Shown: piece by piece, positions 54,801 through 64,000 of the stretch | Position numbering within the stretch: position 1 is the first letter of the stretch | Layout of the letters: each line of letters starts with the position of its first letter | Source: Amphiura filiformis | Taxonomy: Eukaryota; Echinodermata; Ophiuroidea; Amphilepidida; Amphiuridae | Direction: 5' to 3' | DNA: 64,000 nucleotides | Assembly: GCF_039555335.1 (NCBI RefSeq) | Contig: NC_092642.1 | Coordinates: forward strand, 12,870,743-12,934,742 | Position numbers and translations under genes: made by a program | Notes under the pieces: generated by a model | What the model saw: only the letters and a program-made list of their open reading frames with translations | What the model was told of the DNA's origin: nothing | Databases searched by the model: none

Positions 54801-57800
54801 CTTAGGTGGCTTTTGTATTCATATATTCAATTAGAAAGGGGAGTTATCTTGGTAACGCAATTTGACTGAAACCAAAATTGTTATAATGATCGTATTAGAG
54901 TGAGGTTTCATTATTAATGGACCCCAAAATGACTGTTGCGGAACTCACCAATGAAAGTCTGAAATCTGAGGCTGAGTCAAAGTTGCCACACTTGCACACA
55001 TACTTACCTCCTTCACCAGCGATGCAATATAGAGGGCAGTCAGAGGGGTCTGTTCGGCGGGTTTTATCACAATTGTATTGCCACATGTCAACGCGTTTAC
55101 CAGTTTGCCTGTGAGAAGGAAAACTGGAAAATTCCACGGAACAATGGCGCCAACTACACCTACTGGTTCGTAGCGGGTATAACAAAAGAAATCACCGTCT
55201 ACAAAAAATTGGTATAAAACGCCATTTTATCTCATTGCGGATAAAGCATGACTAAAATTGTTTCACTAATATTTGTGTCTTGTCTTGTTTGGTACTGCAC
55301 AAGCCGGGTGCACAAGATGCCTGATGGTTGCTGGCGGCTATCAACGTATAGTGCATGAAACATTTTGTGTCCAATCGGTTTTCTTCCGTTGTCCGTTCCT
55401 ACTTTCACACCATGGCGTGGTTGGACATCAGATGGAATTGCTCAATTCTTTGTAGCAGGTTAAATACCCAACAAAAAACCCCAAACAAACAAACAAACAA
55501 ACAAACAAAAAATAAACAAAAAAAAACCCAAAAATATATCTCCTCTGCAGCCTCTGCTTTGTAATTTGCCCACAGATAAGTATTTTACGTGGAAGCAGAA
55601 ACTGTTGGTATGGTATATTATTTATTTTGCAGGAACTGCTTTTTCGGGAGTACAGAATACTGATAAATGACGCTAAAATGACCCGATATTACCTATTGGA
55701 ATAGTTTTCCCTTGTATTTTGTCAGCCCATCCTGCGAAATATCTAAGTTGTCTTGCAGATCCTATCATTACTCCAAATGATGTCCCAATGATCATTCCGT
55801 TGTCTAATGTTTCAAGTGCCTGGACAATTAAAAAAAAAAAAAAAGTCATTTAAGGGCCCGCATAGCGACATTTGCACAGTATTTTTGTGGGACCTGAGAG
55901 CACACAGGACACACCAAATTGCACTCTGAATACGAGGCTTATCCTTCCGATATCAAATAATTTTGATTTTTTTTTTAAATTGACCTCTCGTATTGAAAAT
56001 ATGCATTTTCCCTATAAGACCTAAAATTTGCAGGTATTTTTGGGAAAAGTACATATCATAAAATTTATTAAGATTATTTCAAGACCTTTTCAATATCAAA
56101 AATATCGATTCTTAATAATTTGTCATAAAATTTGTATTATATCGCGAATTAAAAAATAATTCAAAATTATTTGATAGCAGAAGGACACTGTGCAAACTAT
56201 ATGATGATCAGCTCATAATAGGCAGAATTATTCAATATTTATTACTACACGAGTCAATAAAATCCCAACTTACGCCCACTTGAATTCAGAAAAGTACACG
56301 TTAGTCAAGCAACCCAGCAAACACAAAAACGTTTTAAAAACGTTTTTAATAAGTTATATTTTGGCTTTTTGTTTAGGTAAAAACGTTTTAATAACATTAA
56401 AATGTTGGGTTATATAAAGGTCATGATAACATTTTAAAACGTTTTGTATGAAAACACACTACAACAATATTTTTAAATGTTTTCAAAAAATGTTAATGTA
56501 AACTATTTTTGCAAACATTTTTCCCAAATATTGTGTCAATACTTAAATAACATTATGTTAAAATATTTGAACCAAGCAAACACAGAAATGTTCTTAAAAT
56601 GTTTTTTTCAAAACCTTTTAATAACATTTAAATGTCGGGTTATATAAAGGTCAAGAAAACGTTTTTAAAACGTTATTGAAAATATTTTGGGCAAACATTT
56701 TTCGTAAACTATTTTGGGTTTTTTCCTTGCTCGCGAATACAAATCATCGCACGATCGTACATATGGCGAACTGCTCTTGAAGTAACCCTGGTGCGTCGGA
56801 TCCTTGTGAACGCATCTGTAATACGTCTCCTCAGCTCCCGCAAATTCCTTGGCGGACCTTCGGCATACACAGACGCCTTGACATCACCCCAAAGCCAGAA
56901 GTCCAAAGGTGTCAGATCAGGACTCCTCGGAGGCCACTCCACATGATGTCCAAGGCCGACAACACGATGCGGAAACAACTCCTGCAATCTGTCTCTAACA
57001 GCGATAAGACGGTGGGCTGGCGCTCCGTCTTGAAAGAACCACGCCCTGCGGATGGCCCAGTTTGCTTGCTGTCCAAATATTTGGACCAGTTGAGGCTCTA
57101 GTTGATCATTGATTATGTCGAGGTAAACGTTTCCATTTATGTTCTAGTCAACGAATATCGGTCCTATCAACCGGTTGTTTCCTGTGATGGCTGCGAGAAC
57201 ACTAACTTTGCGTTTGTCATGTGGAACGTTAAAAGCAAAGTCTCTCGGAGGATTGCCTTTCGGTGCATACATCCGTACGTTTTGAGAAGAGACAGACCCG
57301 TCCATTTGAAAGTTTGCCTCGTCAACAACAACAGCGGTATCAAGAAAGCGACGTGCTCTGTTAACTAACCATACAAAACTGAAGTCGCCGATTTGGATCT
57401 CCTGGTTGCAGTTCATGACGCTTAAGGATCTTGTAAGGGTGCCATTCGATATCATGAGTGATGATTCGTCTGAACGCTGTCCTTGGTATATGGGGACAAT
57501 TGTTCCGTCGAGTACTCAATCTTGGGTTAGCATGCAAATCCCTTCTAACATCGGCAATGTGATTGGCTGATCTTCCTGTTCGTGGTCTCCCACTGTTAGA
57601 TTTGTTCCGATTGAGAACAGTTCCATGTAAGTGAAACTTTTGTTTAATATTATAGATGTGTCGGCGACTAGGAAGTCTGGTATTCGGAAACTGGTTCGGC
57701 CATGCATTCAGGGCAGAGCGCACCTTTCCGGTTCTTGAAATTTCCTCCTCGATGAAAATTTGTTCCTCCTTTGTAAACTGCCGCATTTTGAACAGCAAGA

Positions 57801-60800
57801 ATCACCTCAAAGTACTTACACGGGTATCTCTAACATGAATGACAAGAACGCACGCAAGGCATTTTAAATTTGAAGTTCCTCCAAAACTAGTGTATTTGTT
57901 ATGTAAATGAGCATGTCCAATCAGCCTTTTGTGTCAATTTCACAGGTGAATGATTTTCAAACAGTAAACAACTCATACACGCATGAGTCCGATGACCCCT
58001 GCAATGACACTCAAGTAAATGCATATAGAGTCATCAAACTTTTTTAAAACTTGCTTAAGCCTAAAAACTTAATATGCATGATCATTGTCTATAGTCTTAC
58101 GTGTGTGCAAAGTGGTTTTTGACTTCTCTGCTTTAAATGGTCGCCATTTTGTAATTAGACCATGGATGTTAATGCCCTTTTCAGCAATGACAGTCCAGAC
58201 ATAGAGGTTTAAAAATATGTTCAACTTATTTCAATATGTGTTTTCATTTCTGAGAAATAAGCCATCGAAAAAGTGTGAACTTTTTAATGGCCCACCCTGT
58301 ATATCACAAGACAGTACTCGAAATAAAGTATATTGATATTAATCCGCGATGCTATAAGGCCCGCCAATTACGAGCTGATCAAACTATAGGAGTTTTTGAC
58401 TTTCACCTCTAGAAGGGGGCGCAGAATCGATGCTGAATTAATAATAATAATAATAAAGACAGATTTAATATAGCGCCTAATGCAAATGCCTCTAGGCGCT
58501 TTACACAACCAGAAACAGATTAAAATATCTTAAGCTACAAAGAAAATTTAAGGGCCTAACAAATACATTTTTTTTCTTTTTAAATAATAAACAAAATTTT
58601 AAACAGAACAATATAAACAAAAAGAAAAAAGTCATAATCCACGCCGCTTCCCATGAGCCAAAAACAGCAAACGAGGAGGCACGACAAAAGGCACATATGA
58701 AGCGACGAGGAAAATGACTTTAGAACATATTTCATAATATCAATAAGCACATAATAAGCAAATAAAAATGTAAATATACACAGAGTTTAAAATAGAATTG
58801 CACTACAACCCAAAAAACAGCAATTCGAGCACACCACCGCATAAAAACAATCAAAAAGCAGACGACAAAAAACATGGTACAAGCCCTGGAGAGGAGAGGT
58901 TGCCAGCACATCACTCTCAGCAATATTTCAAATGTCTTGCTCCCTAAAAAAAAAAAAAAAATGGGCAGGGTTTGACTAAATATACACAGAGCAATTATTA
59001 TCACAAAATACAACATAGCAATATAAATTAAATATACAAATAATTATAACAATCAGAATAATACAATCATTCAAACAGCGTATCGAGCATATCACACTTT
59101 TCCGCGAAAAAACCGCACAGGAGAGAAAATGCGACAAAATTGAGAAAGCCCAGGAGAGGAGAGGTTGCCAGCACATCACTCTCGACGAGATAAATATCAC
59201 GCCCCATAAAACATAAATTGGCTGGGTAAAATTGGTATTGCACGGAACATAATACATTAGAACCAACATGATAATATACGAAGCAACATATTTAAAACAG
59301 TGGATGGAACATCAAACCGTGGCATGGCAGGCACAGCAGTGGCATAAATAAACCCTGGAGAGGAGAGGTTACCAGCACATCACTCTCAGCAAGAATAGTA
59401 TCTTGCTACCTAGATGGCAAAATTAACGGGCAGGGTAACTCGGAATAAACAACACATGAAGAATAAATTGCGCACATAATAATTGATGACGATGCATCAC
59501 CATTGAAGTACTGTCTAAAGAGATGTGTCTTCAGTCGAGACTAGAAAATGCCGAGAGTAGTAGCGTGGCGAATTTCACTGGGAAGATCGTTCCATAATTT
59601 CGCGGCTGCGAAGGCAAATGACCTGTCACCATAGAACTTTGTAGATGACTTAATGACTTTCAGTCGACATTCAGCAGATGATCTCAGCGATCTTGTTGGT
59701 ACATAGACGTGAATGATGTCAGATATAAAAACTGGTGACATGCCATGAAGAGCTTTATATGTAACAAGCATTATCTTATATACCACTCTTTGTTTTATTG
59801 GCAGCCAGTGAAGCTCTTCCAGAGCGGGTGTGATATGCTCATGTCGCGAGATGCGCAGAACAAGCCTTGCGGCCACGTTCTGAACTTTCTGAACTTTTGC
59901 GATCTCGCGATCCGGCAATCCATACAACAGCGAATTACATGTATCAAGTTTAGATGTTACGAAGGCATGAACCAACTTAGTGGTTGATTCGCGAGTCAGA
60001 TACTGCCGAATGCGTCCAATCTTCCTGATACCGAGAAGAGCACTCTTGCACAGATTGTCGACGTGACTACTCATGCTAAGGACGGAGTCCATGCTAACGC
60101 CAAGATTGCGTGCTTGTGGAGAAGGACGAATGGTGAAGTCGCCTATCGTCATTGAAGGTGTCCAAGATGTGTTCTTGAATTTGGAATATAAATGGACGAG
60201 CTCGGTCTTGCTGTCGTTGAGAACTAGCTTGTTCATTTTACACCATGATCTAATGTCACTGATACACGCTTCAAGTTTCCGAACAGCCATATCTCGATCT
60301 TGAGGTTGAAAAGTAAGATAAAGCTGGGTGTCATCAGCGTAGACAATAGATTGAACACCGTGAGCCGCGATCAAGTCCTGTAATGGTCCGCTGAACATAG
60401 TAAACGCAAAAGGGCCGGCAACGGATCCCTGAGGAACTCCACACCGAAGCACATCGGGGTCGGACTGCATTTCGTTGATGGCAACTGATTGCGTGCGATC
60501 AGCGAGATACGACGAGAACCAATTAAGCACATTTCCACGAAGACCATAGCGCTCTTCAAAACGATCCAGCAATTGACGATGATCTAGCGTATCAAACGCT
60601 GCGCTGAAATCCAGAAGCACTAACAAGGCTACTTTGCGTTTATCCAGAGCAGTCAGGATGTCATTCTGAACTTTAAGTAACGCCGTTTCCACACTATGGA
60701 AGGGTCTATAAGCTGCTTGCGTTTGCGCGTGAAGATGGTTTTCTGTCAGGTAAGATTGCAACTGTTGAACAGCGATCCTTTCGATGACCTTTAAAGGAAG

Positions 60801-63196
60801 ATTCGATATCGGGCGATAGTTTGACAAGATATTATGATCAAGACTTGACTTTTTTAGGAGAGGAACGATCCGAGCACACTTAAGGGATGCAGGGAATACA
60901 CCAGATGACAGAGATTCATTTACAATTCTCTTGATCACAGGGAGAAGGTCATCACGGCATAGTCTAAAAACGCTAGCCGGGGATGGATCGAGTGGGCAAG
61001 AAGTGATCGAGGATGATTTGATCATCTTAAGGACATCTTCTTCAGTCACGGTGGTAAAATCACAAAGTGAACTATCACAAGACTCATTGAGTTGCACAGA
61101 TATAGATGATGTGCTATTTGCGTCAAGTCCATTTCGAAGCTTGTTGATTTTGTCGCTGAAAAACTTCGCGAATGAATTGGCTAAGTCTTTTGCGTCTTCA
61201 TGGTCGGGAAGATTACAAGTTGACTTTGGTGTAGATAATTTGTCAACCACACGGAATAGATCACGCTGATTAGCCTCTATAACTTGGTTGCTGTGATATT
61301 CAGTTTTTGATCTTTCAAGGAGAAGTTTGTATTCCTCACATTGCTCTTCATACAACTCTTTTTATGAACGGTGAGATCAGTTTGCAACCACTTGCGCTCG
61401 CGACGCCGGCGTTCTTGTTTTGCGGCTCTTAGCGAGTCGGTATACCACGGTGCATGAGGACGCAATATCACAGTTCGATCCACCTCAGGGGCGTGAACAT
61501 CAAGAGTATTAGATAAGGTATTGTTGTATCCGCTGATCATTTCCTCAAGACCCTTTACAGAAGACATAGTCTCCAATGAAGACTGGATATCTTGGCGAAA
61601 TTCCGCGTCAATTATGTTTCGAATAAGACGGGATTTTACTCGCTTGGTACAAGGTCCTGGACGAATGATCTTTACAATGCATTTGATGACAAAATGATCC
61701 GATGGCAAACACTTTTCAACCTTATGAGAGGTAACAAGATCGGAATCTATTCTGGAGATCAATAGGTCAAGCATATGCCCTGCAATGTGGGTTGGTTCAG
61801 TGATGTGCTGCTGCAAGTTGTGAATGTCTAAGATGTTAAGGAAAGTAATAGTGTCACGATCTTCTGGTATATCAAGATGGATATTAGAATCACCGGTGAT
61901 GAGTAGGTTTTCAGCACTGAGTGACTCGAGAAGTGATGATATCTCTTCGAAAAACATGGGGGTGCTGAGCTTGTTCTGGTTTTGGACGGTATATTACAAG
62001 AAGTTGAAGACAAGTGGATGCGGACGTAATGCGAAGATTCATATACTCCATTGATTTAAATTCAAACGTGTCCTTAACACTAAATTTCAGCCCGTCACGA
62101 ATGAGAACAGCTAGTCCTCCACCTCTACCATTTTGACGATGGGCGTGGTGAAAGTGATAATTTGGCAAGGTATTTTGAATGTCGGCGATGGCACGGTTAT
62201 CTCTTTCGGTACCTGTCAACCATGTTTCCGTCAAAGCCAAAATATCAATTTGATTGCTGATTACATAATCACATACGGCGGTTGATTTGTGTTTCGCCTT
62301 AACAGATCTTGCGTTCCAACATGTGAAGCGAATTCCAGAGGCATTATGGGTACGCTGCACACCACTTCTGGGAATTTCAACAAGATTGGATTTATTAACT
62401 CCAGAAGTATTTACCGTCGTGCATTTCGGGATTCTATTTGTAATAGTTCTGGTAATCGATTTTTTCTTGTGACGACCAGATCTACATCCACGAGGAGATT
62501 TCCATTGTGAAAGTCTCGCATAATCATTGTTTATCACACCCTTCCGTGCGGAACGAATAGGCGCTGATTTAAACAGGAAAGGGCGCATAGCAGTAACAAA
62601 TATATTCACAGGTTAAAGTAACAGTTACAAAATAACAAATCGATGACATCGGAACAGAATTCAGCACAGATGTACCGCTGTAGTTTTCAATATTGTTAAA
62701 TAGACAATGATATGAAAAACACAAAGTCATAAAATACAGCGAGATTTGTAAAATCAAGTTCAATCGGAGTACACTATTTAGATCACAGGTTACTTACGAA
62801 TACTGTATCATACAGGATCGTACAAACGAGTTATAGCAAACGTGATATTGACGATGAATTTTCAGAGCTACTTTTTACTGCTGCAGTTCGAGATCAGCGC
62901 CATTTACATAATCACATACGGCGGTCCTAAGGGTGGCGCACAGGCACGTGCTCCCCCCTCTGCCCCCGTCGCTACGCCACTGAAAAAATAAGCAACAGAA
63001 AAATAAAGGTTGACACAACAACAAAGAAAAAGCAAATAATTCATTGGCTACGTACCGCAAGATATTTGGCATCTCTTTCAATCAGGCCTGCTAGTTTATT
63101 GATAAGACGCCCTCTCTGTGAGGCATCCATACGTCTCCATGGTGATCCTAATTTGAATGCTTCACGAGCTGCTTTAACGGCTAAATCTACATCAGC
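44873..63196 (-). CDS. ALDH1: Aldehyde dehydrogenase, ALDH1/2 family, copy 3 (exons 3-13)
   Basis: Exons: 63056-63196, 55693-55819, 55008-55198, 53807-53920, 49515-49617, 48416-48600, 47322-47486, 46596-46753, 46075-46149, 45566-45605 and 44873-44911. Lengths match copy 2 exactly except the last, which is one codon longer. Exons 1-2 are not found between 63197 and 64000 and must lie beyond the edge. Catalytic Asn, Lys, Glu and Cys are intact. It is more diverged than copies 1 and 2 are from each other: in exon 4, 8 of 42 residues differ from copy 2. After PWNFPV it reads FLLTG, and exon 11 has Met where copy 2 has Lys. Intron 3 holds a mariner-like element and an L2-like LINE; intron 6 holds a jockey/CR1-like LINE. 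The product is probably a cytosolic aldehyde dehydrogenase with a different substrate range. Confidence 0.92.
45164..45276. repeat. (ATCC)n microsatellite
   Basis: About 28 tandem tetranucleotide units in intron 12 of copy 3; the open frames through it are artefacts. Confidence 0.95.
45566..45605 (-). CDS. ALDH1: ALDH copy 3, exon 12
   Basis: 40 nt, [13 protein letters not shown]. The donor is GTTTGT. Confidence 0.88.
45831..45866. repeat. Poly-T tract
   Basis: T homopolymer broken by one C, intron 11 of copy 3. Confidence 0.9.
46075..46149 (-). CDS. ALDH1: ALDH copy 3, exon 11
   Basis: 75 nt, [20 protein letters not shown] then IGRE. Met sits at the tunnel position where copy 2 has Lys. 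Confidence 0.93.
46596..46753 (-). CDS. ALDH1: ALDH copy 3, exon 10
   Basis: 158 nt, [17 protein letters not shown] to NTVSAGIV, phase 2 within Trp. Confidence 0.93.
46960..47230. repeat. Polypurine (GAA/GGA/GAT) tract, intron 9 of copy 3
   Basis: About 270 bp nearly free of pyrimidines except GATGATGATG stretches. Same position as the tract in copy 2. Confidence 0.9.
47322..47486 (-). CDS. ALDH1: ALDH copy 3, exon 9
   Basis: 55 codons, [20 protein letters not shown] to IATEE. Confidence 0.93.
47490..48410 (-). other. Intron 8 of ALDH copy 3
   Basis: Short internal duplication (GTATTGAGTGAATAATTT at 47502 and 47667). No gene. Confidence 0.5.
48416..48600 (-). CDS. ALDH1: ALDH copy 3, exon 8 (catalytic Cys)
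   Basis: 185 nt, [20 protein letters not shown] then AASRTFV. Arg replaces the Lys of copy 2 upstream of the nucleophile. Confidence 0.94.
48662..49027. mobile_element. Palindromic TTAA-flanked element
   Basis: Termini GGTGGTAATACACCC and GGTGGTACTTACACCCC, flanked by TTAA. Arms of about 150 bp each make almost the whole 366 bp self-complementary. Confidence 0.7.
49515..49617 (-). CDS. ALDH1: ALDH copy 3, exon 7 (catalytic Glu)
   Basis: 103 nt, [20 protein letters not shown] with [14 protein letters not shown] following, and donor GTAAGC. The protein is identical to copy 2. Confidence 0.93.
49832..52741 (+). mobile_element. LINE (jockey/CR1-like group), 5'-truncated ORF2 with 3'UTR
   Basis: The ORF 49832-51979 (715 codons) is uninterrupted. 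After a linker ([18 protein letters not shown]) the reverse transcriptase runs from about residue 275 ([19 protein letters not shown]) through [21 protein letters not shown] and [13 protein letters not shown] to the catalytic box, here YDDDTAIYY. The C-terminal part ends RGAQLWNS. The apurinic endonuclease is missing, so it was truncated on insertion. The 3'UTR runs to an (A)AATAA tail near 52741. Lies in intron 6 of copy 3, antisense to the gene. The intact frame suggests recent arrival. Confidence 0.9.
52789..53036. mobile_element. Short inverted-repeat element
   Basis: TGTGATGCGATCAAGCAA at the left and its complement at the right, then a TCGGAACT/AGTTCCGA pair. About 248 bp; no ORF of note. 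Confidence 0.65.
53040..53800 (-). other. Intron 6 of ALDH copy 3, distal part
   Basis: No gene recognised. Confidence 0.4.
53807..53920 (-). CDS. ALDH1: ALDH copy 3, exon 6
   Basis: 38 codons with [14 protein letters not shown] and TFTGSTE. The acceptor GATAG is shared with copy 2. Confidence 0.92.
54213..54832. mobile_element. Inverted-repeat element in intron 5 of copy 3
   Basis: 37 bp near-perfect terminal arms (TACAAAAGCCACCTAAGTCC at the left, its complement at the right). 620 bp between, no ORF. Confidence 0.6.
55008..55198 (-). CDS. ALDH1: ALDH copy 3, exon 5
   Basis: 191 nt with [16 protein letters not shown] and VIKPAEQTP. Donor is GTAAGT. Confidence 0.93.
55200..55690 (-). other. 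Intron 4 of ALDH copy 3
   Basis: Includes a (CAAA)n run at 55485-55508. No gene. Confidence 0.5.
55693..55819 (-). CDS. ALDH1: ALDH copy 3, exon 4
   Basis: 127 nt, [18 protein letters not shown] to GKTIPI. The middle ([14 protein letters not shown]) differs most from the other copies. Confidence 0.92.
55854..56195. mobile_element. Relative of the 5570 TTAA element, truncated
   Basis: Begins TTTAAGGGCCCGCATAGCGA and continues with GGGACCTGAGAGCACA, matching the complement of the right part of 5570-5843. The other end is not found. Confidence 0.55.
56312..56705. mobile_element. CCCAGCAAACAC-family elements
   Basis: Two partial direct copies (starting about 56312 and 56575) with AACGTTTT blocks and GGTTATATAAAGGTCA. 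They abut the mariner-like transposase. Confidence 0.6.
56706..58303 (-). mobile_element. Mariner/Tc1-superfamily transposon, broken
   Basis: The N-terminal part (57798-57361) has helix-turn-helix features with [11 protein letters not shown] and NSGRPRTGR. The catalytic part has [19 protein letters not shown] and [16 protein letters not shown], the three acidic residues. A 1-base frame change lies near 57375-57400 and an in-frame stop follows RLIGPIFVD near 57144. One terminus (ACAGGGTGGGCCATTAAAAA on the minus strand, about 58301) is present; the matching left terminus is missing. In intron 3 of copy 3. Confidence 0.85.
58440..62640 (-). mobile_element. L2/CR1-like LINE, nearly full length
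   Basis: On the minus strand: apurinic endonuclease (62609-61290: [39 protein letters not shown]), then reverse transcriptase (61355-59541: [44 protein letters not shown]) and C-terminal [10 protein letters not shown] and [10 protein letters not shown]. Frame changes are near 61975 and 61360, and one stop (59541) cuts off SRLKTHLF. The 3'UTR has three copies of GGAGAGGAGAGGTT.CCAGC. It ends in a GCGCC/GGCGC hairpin and a (TTA)n tail at about 58440. In intron 3 of copy 3, same strand as the gene. Confidence 0.9.
62640..63050 (-). other. Intron 3 of copy 3, 5' flank of the L2-like LINE
   Basis: Contains a 22 nt stretch (62904-62925) identical to the LINE endonuclease region at 62261-62282, and a GCTACGCCACT terminus (62971). 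Confidence 0.45.
63056..63196 (-). CDS. ALDH1: ALDH copy 3, exon 3
   Basis: 47 codons, [17 protein letters not shown] to [13 protein letters not shown], with donor GTACGT and acceptor GCGAAG. Confidence 0.9.
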
Positions 63197-63199
63197 CTT

Positions 63200-64000
63200 C
63201 GCCAATAAAACATAAAACCAATGTGTAATTATTTTTATTGGTAATACGGTAAATATTGCAAGGATATCATAACAGAGCATTCTAAAAAAGAATTTCTACT
63301 GTAGTCATGAAATTATTGCCATCATTATTCCTATTAGAAAAAAATTCTCAACAAACTACCTTGCTTAGAATGTTCAATGTTCAATCGTTTCATCAGCTGG
63401 AGGATTTCCGATAAAGGTATATCGAAACGCCTCGATTGTTCAACAGGAAAATTTTTAAAGGGGACACATAAGGATATAAAAGTATTATGAAGTATAAGAA
63501 TACATAAAAATAAAGTGGCCTTGTATATGAATTGAACATTCAATTTCTCGCAGTTGCTTTCCAATCCGCCCACACGTCACCCGTACACTGATGAGGATAT
63601 GCCATTCTATTTTATTCTTCCCTATAGAGCTATACATTATCTGAACAGTGCTGGTAAACATCCGAGCAATACCGCACAGCGTCATCATCCCTATATATTC
63701 GTGTCACTGTAATTCGTGTCAAAAATTGCCGTGATAGTACGGCGAATCCTCTCGTTTTTCAAAAGCTACGCATGGCGATTTTGTTCGAGATAGGCCGAGC
63801 GACTCAGGCTAAGCATACCATTTACACGATATGAGATACCACAGAGTTTCTATTCTACACGTTTTTTACGATTTACGCATGCTCAGTACCCCATATAATG
63901 TTGCCATTACAAGAAAATTCGATTTGTTGTTAGGTAAAACCCAGGTTTGAGAATTATAATCATATAAAGCTCAGATCCACGTGCTGTATATAATATTAAA
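63200..64000 (-). other. Intron 2 of ALDH copy 3
   Basis: No exon 2 or exon 1 found; no repeats recognised. Confidence 0.5.

Overview
This is a repeat-rich, AT-rich window of an animal nuclear genome. It has split genes with GT-AG introns, LINE, Penelope-like and Tc1/mariner remnants, tRNA-derived SINE heads and many short inverted-repeat elements. The style of the repeats would suit a marine invertebrate deuterostome such as a hemichordate or echinoderm. That is only an impression; no sequence here fixes the species.

The only host genes I can support are three head-to-tail paralogues of a cytosolic aldehyde dehydrogenase of the ALDH1/ALDH2 family, all on the minus strand. Copy 1 has exons 1-6 between 14473 and 1141 and runs off the left edge. 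Copy 2 is complete, with 13 exons from 35821 to 18122 encoding 489 residues. Copy 3 has exons 3-13 from 63196 to 44873, with its 5' end beyond the right edge. Exon lengths and intron phases are the same in every copy, and every splice junction I checked has GT and AG. The key ALDH residues are present: the Asn of PWNF, the Lys of KPAE, the Glu of LEMGGKS and the Cys of GQVC (the last two only where those exons are in the window). A fourth copy of exon 1 with its promoter (40604-40633) has no downstream exons of its own before the next exon 1. It is either an alternative promoter of copy 2 or the stump of a lost paralogue. The paralogues differ most at residues expected to line the substrate tunnel, so they probably differ in substrate rather than being simple dosage copies.

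Layout. 1-4 kb: exons 6-2 of copy 1. 4-14.4 kb: its long first intron, with an approximately 0.55 kb tandem repeat, tRNA-like sequences and G-rich elements. 14.4-18 kb: exon 1 and promoter of copy 1, with a 922 bp TA-flanked element in the promoter, then repeats and two orphan histone-type stem-loops. 18.1-35.9 kb: copy 2, with an RTE-like LINE and a GC-rich element in intron 5. 36-44.8 kb: spacer with the orphan exon 1. 44.9-64 kb: copy 3, with a jockey/CR1-like LINE in intron 6 and a mariner-like transposon plus an L2/CR1-like LINE in intron 3.

Much of the non-coding sequence is transposon-derived. Because the introns of the paralogues still align in places, several insertions can be read directly as filled and empty sites.
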